Shown in pieces: positions 39,507 through 45,454 of a stretch of DNA of 54,761 nt; position 1 is the stretch's first letter; every line of letters begins with the position of its first letter. A program made the translations under genes and the position numbers. This DNA comes from Azohydromonas australica DSM 1124 (GTDB taxonomy: Bacteria; Pseudomonadota; Gammaproteobacteria; Burkholderiales; Burkholderiaceae_C). The DNA lies in NCBI RefSeq assembly GCF_000430725.1, contig NZ_KE387221.1, positions 11,215 to 65,975 of the forward strand. The letters run 5' to 3'. Under the pieces are notes generated by a model that worked only from the letters and a program-made list of their open reading frames with translations, ran no database searches and had not been told where the DNA came from.

Positions 39507-39515
39507 GGTGCGCGT

Positions 39516-40478
39516 TTATTGGTATGGGGCGGCCGGCGCGGCTTGCACGGAGCAAGGCGCCAGCGGGAAGTCTTGGGGGCGGGCGTCGGCGTACAGGGTC
39601 AGGAAGCCCTGTCCGTCGGGGCCGGCGCCCGCGGCGAGCCAGCCCAGCTCGCGCGGGCCGATGCCGGCCAGCAGCTTGTCCAGAAGGCCGCGGTCCAGCC
39701 CCCAGCGTCCGGCCAGCAAGGCCAGCTCGTGCCGGAGGTCATCGGCACGCAGGCCACTGTCGTGAAGGCGGACGGCACAGGAGGCGCGGGGCGAGCCCTC
39801 CTCGTGCGCCAGCAGCAAGGCGGTGTCGAAGCCGGGGCGCGCGCGGGCGAGCGCGCGCTCCAGCGCGGCGGCGGCGCAGGCCAGGGTGGCGCGTACATCG
39901 TCCGCGCCGCCGCGGACCCCGTGCAGCAGGGCCACGGCCGCCTCGGGGCGTGCCAGCGGCCAGCGCCAGTAGTCGGTGGTGCGCAGCCGCGCCGCGCCCT
40001 CGGCGCCGGGGACCGGCCGCGCGGTGTGCGGGTCCAGCGGCCACTTCCAGCCGCGCATCTGCAGCGCCGGGCGCGCCCGGGCCTCGGCACCGGGGCCGGC
40101 CACCGCCACCGGGACCGGCCATTCCAGGTACAGCTTGGCCACCAGCCCGGCACGGCCCTGCTCCACGGACAGGAACACCTGGTGGCCATCCGCCAGGCCG
40201 GCCGTGAAGGCCTGCGCCGCCGCCTCGGGCAGCCCCAGGCGCGAGGGCAGCGCCGCCAGCGCCGCGCGCGGCCCGGTGGGCGCCAGGCCCCGCAGCAGCC
40301 GGGCGGACTCGGCGCCCGCGGGCGCGAGGCGGCACGACATCTCGAAACCCGTGGGCTCGTGGCCCTGCGCCGCCTCGGCGAAGAGCGCCCACAGCGCATG
40401 CCAGCCCGGCGCCAAGCCGGGCGGCCAGGGCCAGGGCGGCAGGTCGGCGCCGCGGCGGCGCAGGTCAGCGCCCGCCAT
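39516..40478 (-). CDS. Unrecognised 320-residue protein between SapC-like gene and giant gene
   Basis: ATG at 40476-40478 overlaps the end of the SapC-like gene by 14 bases, and the TAA stop lies 9 bases before the giant gene's ATG, so it belongs to the same transcription unit. The product (MAGADLRRRGADLPPWPWPP...) has no signal peptide or membrane segment and looks like a soluble cytoplasmic protein. Visible features are a Trp/Pro-rich N-terminus, VAKLYLEWPVPVAV in the middle, LRTTDYWRWPLARPEA, and a C-terminal part with SGLRADDLRHELALLAGRWG and GPDGQGFLTLYADA. I do not recognise the family. Its position directly ahead of the giant gene suggests a chaperone, export cofactor or modifying enzyme for that product; this is inference only. 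Confidence 0.85.
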   Translation of the reverse strand: MAGADLRRRGADLPPWPWPPGLAPGWHALWALFAEAAQGHEPTGFEMSCRLAPAGAESARLLRGLAPTGPRAALAALPSRLGLPEAAAQAFTAGLADGHQVFLSVEQGRAGLVAKLYLEWPVPVAVAGPGAEARARPALQMRGWKWPLDPHTARPVPGAEGAARLRTTDYWRWPLARPEAAVALLHGVRGGADDVRATLACAAAALERALARARPGFDTALLLAHEEGSPRASCAVRLHDSGLRADDLRHELALLAGRWGLDRGLLDKLLAGIGPRELGWLAAGAGPDGQGFLTLYADARPQDFPLAPCSVQAAPAAPYQ

Positions 40479-41181
40479 GGGCCCTTTCCGGCGCGGCTTC
40501 GAGGCGCTCCATCTGCAGCAGCGAGCCCAGGTGGGCGTAGATCGACCCCAGCCAGCCCTGCCGGCGCAGCGCGAACAGCCGTTCGTCCGACAGCCCGTCC
40601 AGGCGCTGCTCGTTGACCACGTAGGCCCCGGCCACCTCCAGCGCCTGGCCGCCGCGCAGCACCCGCACCGTCAGCGGCGTGAACAGGTTGCGCTCGGCCA
40701 GCGCGCGCACGAAGGCGTCGGTCTGCCGCTGCAGGCGCCACAGCTCGCCCAGGTGGGCCTGGGCCGCCTCCAGCGCCGCCGTCGGCAGCTCGGCGGCGTC
40801 GAACAGCGGCGTGCCCTCGGTATCGGAGAACAGCTCGCTGCCGGCGTCGATGCAGACGGTGAAGCGGTCCGGCCGGTGCGCGCGCGCCAGCGCGAAGGGG
40901 TAGGCCCGCACCACCGCCGGGATGTACGAGGCGCACCAGCGCCCCGCCGCGTCCACGAACACGTTCTCCCCCGGCTGCAGGCCCAACAGCGCCATGGGGC
41001 GGAAGGTGTCGTTGTCGCGATCCTCGACGAAGACGATGGGGTAGATCGCGCCGGCGCGCACGAGCTCCGGCTGCATCAGCGCCGCCATGTGCAGCCCGGC
41101 GGCATGTGCGAAGCCGCTGCCCGCGCGCAGGCGCAGCCGGGCGTGGCGTTGGGCGTTGAGGGCGCAAGGCTGGCGGAACAT
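40465..41181 (-). CDS. SapC family protein
   Basis: A 238-residue protein with the SapC-family core: AGAIYPIVFVEDRDNDTF, FRPMALLGLQPGENVFVDAA, GRWCASYIPAVVRAYPFALA, FTVCIDAGSELFSDTEGTPL and a C-terminal LSDERLFALRRQGWLGSIYA. The family is named after the Campylobacter fetus sapCDEF locus for S-layer protein export, where SapDEF form a type I exporter and the exact part of SapC is unclear. The start is ATG with a good GGAGAG nine bases upstream; the gene begins 19 bases after the SecA-like stop and overlaps the next gene by 14 bases. No signal peptide or membrane helix is evident, so it probably acts on the cytoplasmic side of export. Its place beside a SecA-like ATPase and a giant exported protein fits an export accessory. 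Confidence 0.88.
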   Translation of the reverse strand: MFRQPCALNAQRHARLRLRAGSGFAHAAGLHMAALMQPELVRAGAIYPIVFVEDRDNDTFRPMALLGLQPGENVFVDAAGRWCASYIPAVVRAYPFALARAHRPDRFTVCIDAGSELFSDTEGTPLFDAAELPTAALEAAQAHLGELWRLQRQTDAFVRALAERNLFTPLTVRVLRGGQALEVAGAYVVNEQRLDGLSDERLFALRRQGWLGSIYAHLGSLLQMERLEAAPERAHGGR

Positions 41182-41200
41182 GTCGGTCGTCTCTCCGGGG

Positions 41201-43216
41201 TCAGGCCGTGCCGCGGCGCTCGAAGGGCAGCGCGCTGTCGAGCCAGTCGTCGGCCTTGAGCACCCCGCAGCGGCGCTCGAAGGCGTCGGCCTCGGCCCGG
41301 CGCTGGGCCTGGCGCAGCAGCCCGGCCGCCAGCGCCTGCGCGCCCGGCGCGTCCGCGCACAGGGGCCGGGCCAGGGCGCGCCGCGTCCCGGCGCCCAGGA
41401 AGCGCAGCGCCAGCCGGTCCTCCAGGCTCAGGAACACCGCGACGCTGCCCGGGTCGCCCTGGCGGCCGCAGCGGCCGGCGAGCTGGCGGTCGGTGCGCGG
41501 CGACTCGTTGCCCTCGGCCACCACGACGTGCAGGCCCCCCAGGGACTTCACGTGCGCATCGAGCCGGATGTCGGTGCCGCGCCCGGCCATGTTGGTGGCG
41601 ATGGTGATGCGCCCGGGCTGGCCCGCGTGCTCGACGATGCGCGCTTCCTCGGCATGGCGCACCGCGTTGAGCAGCTCGAAGGCCAGGCCCTGCGCCTGCA
41701 GCCGCGCCGCCAGCCGCGTGCTGGCCTCCACGCTGCGCACGCCCACCAGCACCGGACGGCCCACGGCGTGCACGCGCTGCACCTCGGCCACGACCGCCTG
41801 CCACTTCGCCTCCTCGGTGGCCAGCACCCGCGCCGGCGCGGTGCGCGTCTGGCGCGGCCGGTGCGTGGGCACCGGCAGCACGCCCAGGCGGTAGATGCGC
41901 CAGAACTCGGCCGCCGCCTCCTTGCCGGTGCCGGTGAGGCCGGCCAGGCGGCGAAAGCGCCGGAAGAAGGACTGGAAGCTCATCTGCTCCAGCGACTCGT
42001 TCGGGTCCGTGACCTCCAGCCCCTCGTGGGTCTGCACCGCCTGGTGCAGCCCGGCGGTGAGGGTGCGCCCGGGCGTCAGGCGGCCGGTGGCCTCGTCCAG
42101 CAGCACCACCTCGCCGTCCTGGACCACGTAGTGGTGCTCGCGCCGGATGAAGTGGCGCACCGTCAGCGCCTGGCGCAGCAGCTCCTCGCGCCGCGGGGCG
42201 GGACGCCACAGCGGCTCCAGCCGCCCGGCCAGCGCCTCCAGCGCCTGCTGCGCGCCCTCGTGCAGCCGCACGCTGCGCTGGCGCTGCAGCAGCACATAGT
42301 CCAGCCCCTCCTGCAGCGTGGCGGCCAGCGCGGCCATCTCGCGCACGGCCGCGTGCAGCCCGGGCGCGGGACGCGGGGCCGACAGGATCAGCGGCGTCAC
42401 GGCCTCGTCGATCAGCACGTTGTCCGCCTCGTCCACGAGCGCGGTATGCAGGCCGCGCACCAGCAGCAGCTCCGGCCCCGGCGCGGCGGCGTCCGTTGCG
42501 GGCGCGACGCCGAGCCAGCGCCGAAGCTCCAGGCGCTCGGGATCGCGCCCGGTGCGCGCGGCGAGCTGGTCGCGCAGGTGGTCGGCCAGAAGCTCCTTGG
42601 CGGTCACGTACACCACGTCGGCGGCGTAGCGCACCGCCCGCTCCCCGGGCGTGCTGGCGGCCACCACGGACGCCACCTCCAGGCCGCAGGCCCGGTACAG
42701 CGGCGCCATCTCCTCGGCGTCGCGCGCGGCGAGGTAGTCGTTGGCGGTCACGAGGTGGCAGGGCCGTCCGCTCCAGCCGGCCAGCACCCCGGCCAGCGCG
42801 GCGGTCAGCGTCTTGCCCTCGCCCGTGGCCATCTCGGCCAGCCAGCCGTGGTGGATGGCCAGGGCCCCCATGAACTGCACGGAATACGGCCGCTTGCCCA
42901 GCACGCGGTAGGCGGTCTCGCCCACCGCGGCCAGGGCCTCGCCCAGGCCGCCGCGGGCGTGCACCGGGTCGCGGCGCAGCTGTTCGCGCGCACCGGCCAG
43001 CCGCTGCTGCAGCGCCGCGTCGTCGCAGCCTGCCAGCGCCGCACAGGCCTGCGCACAGGCCTCGGCCTCGCGCCGCAGGCGGCGCGCGTGGCCGGGACGG
43101 CGGCGCAGCCAGCCCGCCAGCGCATGCGCCCAGGCATCGGCGCCCTCGGGCAGGCGCGCCGCCGACGGCAGCGGTACGGGCGGGGGCAGCAGCGACGCGG
43201 CAGCGAGCGCACTCAT
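41201..43216 (-). CDS. SecA-like ATPase lacking the C-terminal scaffold/finger region
   Basis: The 671-residue product (start MSALAAASLL) is clearly SecA-like: ATGEGKT Walker A at 130-136, LVDEADNVLIDEAVTPLILS with DEAD at 262-265, a preprotein cross-linking-type segment ending HHYVVQDGEVVLLDEATGR, RLAGLTGTGKEAAAEFWRIY, TNMAGRGTDI at 542-550 and QLAGRCGRQGDPG at 578-590. E. coli SecA has 901 residues. This one stops soon after QAQRRAEADAFERR, the start of the helical scaffold, so it lacks the two-helix finger, wing domain and zinc tail. The end is a normal TGA followed by a well-formed next gene, so it is not obviously broken. The ATG at 43214-43216 overlaps the M50 gene's stop by four bases (ATGA); a longer frame to 43261 exists but is less likely. 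Role inferred: motor for export of the giant protein, replacing an ABC ATPase. Confidence 0.93.
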   Translation of the reverse strand: MSALAAASLLPPPVPLPSAARLPEGADAWAHALAGWLRRRPGHARRLRREAEACAQACAALAGCDDAALQQRLAGAREQLRRDPVHARGGLGEALAAVGETAYRVLGKRPYSVQFMGALAIHHGWLAEMATGEGKTLTAALAGVLAGWSGRPCHLVTANDYLAARDAEEMAPLYRACGLEVASVVAASTPGERAVRYAADVVYVTAKELLADHLRDQLAARTGRDPERLELRRWLGVAPATDAAAPGPELLLVRGLHTALVDEADNVLIDEAVTPLILSAPRPAPGLHAAVREMAALAATLQEGLDYVLLQRQRSVRLHEGAQQALEALAGRLEPLWRPAPRREELLRQALTVRHFIRREHHYVVQDGEVVLLDEATGRLTPGRTLTAGLHQAVQTHEGLEVTDPNESLEQMSFQSFFRRFRRLAGLTGTGKEAAAEFWRIYRLGVLPVPTHRPRQTRTAPARVLATEEAKWQAVVAEVQRVHAVGRPVLVGVRSVEASTRLAARLQAQGLAFELLNAVRHAEEARIVEHAGQPGRITIATNMAGRGTDIRLDAHVKSLGGLHVVVAEGNESPRTDRQLAGRCGRQGDPGSVAVFLSLEDRLALRFLGAGTRRALARPLCADAPGAQALAAGLLRQAQRRAEADAFERRCGVLKADDWLDSALPFERRGTA

Positions 43217-45387
43217 ACGCGGTAGCGCCTCTGCAGGAACTGGCGCACGCTGCGCTCCCACTGCTGCGCCAGCGGACGCGCGCGCATGGTGATGCGCACC
43301 TGGCCCAGGCGGCCGTGCAGCAGCGCCGGGCGCTCGGCCAGCGCATCGGGCAGCGTGGCGTGGATGCGGAAGATCGGCTCCGCCGTGGTCAGGCCATGCG
43401 GATCGCTGGGGGACACGGCGATGTCGCCGCCGCCGGCAAAGCCCAGCGCCGCCGACGGCAGCTGGCCCTGGTCGAAGGGCAGCACCTCCACCGACTGCGC
43501 CACCAGGTTGATCTCCTCCTGGCCGGTGAGCCGGATTTCGAGCTCGCGCACCTGGTCGTCGAACAGGTGCGTGGACACCTGGGGCAGCACCGCCACCACG
43601 CGCCAGCCGCCGCCGCCCACGACCGTGCCCAGCGCGGCGCCGCGCGCCACCCAGCGCCCGCTGCCGGTTTCAAGCTCGGGCGCGCTCCACAGCCCCGCGA
43701 TGGGCGCCACCACCTCCAGCGCCTCGCACTGGCGCTCCAGCTCGGCGACCTCCTCGTCGGCGGCCTGGATCTGGCGCTCCAGCGCCGCCAGGTCCGCCGT
43801 TGCCAGCGCAACGGCCCGCACCTGCTGCGCCACGAGCTGCTCGCGCTGCTCCTGCGCGCCGCGCAGGGCGGCCCGCAGTTCGGGGTTGTCCAGCCGCATC
43901 AGCACCTGCCCGGCCTGCACCTGCGTGCCCGGCGTGGCCCGCATCTCGGCCACGAAGCCGCCGGCCTCGCTGTGGAGCTTGCGGAAGTTGCGCGCCTCCA
44001 GCACGCCGGTGGTCCGCACCCGGTCCGGCAGCGGCACCAGGCCCAGCAGCACCACGGCCCCGGCCACCAGCGCCGCGGCGATGCCCAGCGTGCGGCCGCG
44101 CACGTGGTTCAGGCGCGGATTGACGGCCAGGTAGCGCGCGAGCTTGTAGAGCGGCACCACGAGCACCGTGAAGCCCAGCAGCCAGGCCAGCGCGATGCCC
44201 AGGTCCAGGTACTGGTCGGCGACGAAGAAGATCATCGTGGCCATCAGCACCAGCCAGTAGCCGATGCTCGCCACGCCGTAGAACGCCAGCAGCGCGCCCT
44301 CGGCACGGCTGTCGGCCACGGGCTGGGTCGAGGGCAGGCGCAGCAGCCAGCGCTCGGCCAGGTGCCGCAGCTGCTCGCGCGAGCGCTGGAACAGGTTCGG
44401 CATCCCGATCAGGTCGGTCAGGATGTGGTAGCCGTCGAAGCGCAGCAGCGGGTTGAGGTTGAACACCAGCGTCGAGACGCTGGCGACGAAGATCACGTCG
44501 AAGGCCAGCGCGTTGAGCGTGCCCGGCGCGGTGTGCGCCCACACCAGCGCCGCCACGGCCGCCACCGCCAGCTCCGCCACTACCCCGGCGGCGCCCACCA
44601 GCATGCGCTCGCGCCGGCGCCTGAAACCCCAGCTCGCGCTGGCGTCCACGTAGGGCAGCGGCGCGCCCAGCAGCAGCATCACGCCCATCTTGTGCACCTC
44701 GCCGCCGAAGCGCTTGCAGGCGGCGGCGTGGCCGAACTCGTGGATCACCTTGGACAGCAGCACGCCGATGTAGAGCAGCCCCACGTTGCCCGGCGCCAGC
44801 AGGTCGGCGCCCTGCCCGGCCAGCTCGTCGGCATGGTCCAGCAGCGTCTTGCCGCCCAGCGCCAGCAGCAGCACGTAGGCCACCGCCACCGGGGCGCTGA
44901 AGAGCAGCCGGATCAGCGGCAGCGCCCGCTGCAGCAGCCGGTCAGGGTCCAGCAGCGGGATGCGGATGGACATGAAGCCCATCAGCAGCGCCTTGAGCTC
45001 GCCCCGGCGGCGCTTGCGGTAGCGCTCGAAAAGCGTTCCCTCGGTGCTGTGCTGGTCGAACACAAGCAGGTTCGAGAGGTTGAGCTGGCCCAGCAGCTGC
45101 ACCACCTCCTCCTGCGTCAGCGCGTGCTCGGGGTCGTCCTGCAGCGCCTGCTGCCAGGCTTCGTCCACGGTGTGTTCCAGCGACAGCCGGCCCAGGAAGG
45201 CCCAGGCGTCGGCCGAGACGCGGAACCAGTCGCTCGACAGCGTGTCGCGCAGCATGAACCACGCGCGGTCCCGGAACACCTGCCGGTGCGCGCGCACGCT
45301 GGTGCGCAGCGCCACGCGCACCGTCGCCACGCGGTGCCAGGCATCGCTGAAGGCCTTGCCGCTGGCGTCGCCGGCGCTCACGGGCAC
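43213..45387 (-). CDS. PqqD-like / M50 site-2-protease / HlyD-type membrane fusion protein
   Basis: A 724-residue fusion starting at GTG (45385-45387). Residues about 45-125 (FMLRDTLSSDWFRVSADAWA... QLNLSNLLVFD) resemble a PqqD-like winged helix, the fold that binds leader peptides in RiPP systems. Membrane segments follow from about 160. HEFGH at 216-220 is the zinc-binding HExxH of M50 peptidases, and NLNPLLRFDGY at 310-320 is the second M50 motif with the metal-ligand Asp318. After more helices (about 365-455), residues 460 onward form a HlyD/barrel-sandwich adaptor with GGFVAEMRATPGTQVQAGQV and a coiled coil (about 515-560). All catalytic residues are present. It lies 67 bases after the GAF/HlyD gene and overlaps the SecA-like gene by four. 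It could process, recognise and hand over the exported protein at the inner membrane; that is inference. Confidence 0.9.
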   Translation of the reverse strand: MPVSAGDASGKAFSDAWHRVATVRVALRTSVRAHRQVFRDRAWFMLRDTLSSDWFRVSADAWAFLGRLSLEHTVDEAWQQALQDDPEHALTQEEVVQLLGQLNLSNLLVFDQHSTEGTLFERYRKRRRGELKALLMGFMSIRIPLLDPDRLLQRALPLIRLLFSAPVAVAYVLLLALGGKTLLDHADELAGQGADLLAPGNVGLLYIGVLLSKVIHEFGHAAACKRFGGEVHKMGVMLLLGAPLPYVDASASWGFRRRRERMLVGAAGVVAELAVAAVAALVWAHTAPGTLNALAFDVIFVASVSTLVFNLNPLLRFDGYHILTDLIGMPNLFQRSREQLRHLAERWLLRLPSTQPVADSRAEGALLAFYGVASIGYWLVLMATMIFFVADQYLDLGIALAWLLGFTVLVVPLYKLARYLAVNPRLNHVRGRTLGIAAALVAGAVVLLGLVPLPDRVRTTGVLEARNFRKLHSEAGGFVAEMRATPGTQVQAGQVLMRLDNPELRAALRGAQEQREQLVAQQVRAVALATADLAALERQIQAADEEVAELERQCEALEVVAPIAGLWSAPELETGSGRWVARGAALGTVVGGGGWRVVAVLPQVSTHLFDDQVRELEIRLTGQEEINLVAQSVEVLPFDQGQLPSAALGFAGGGDIAVSPSDPHGLTTAEPIFRIHATLPDALAERPALLHGRLGQVRITMRARPLAQQWERSVRQFLQRRYRV

Positions 45388-45454
45388 GCCCTCGCGCCGT
45401 GGCCGGCAGCGGGCACGGCGGACCGCGCCTTCCGAGACGGGCTTGCCGGCGCGC

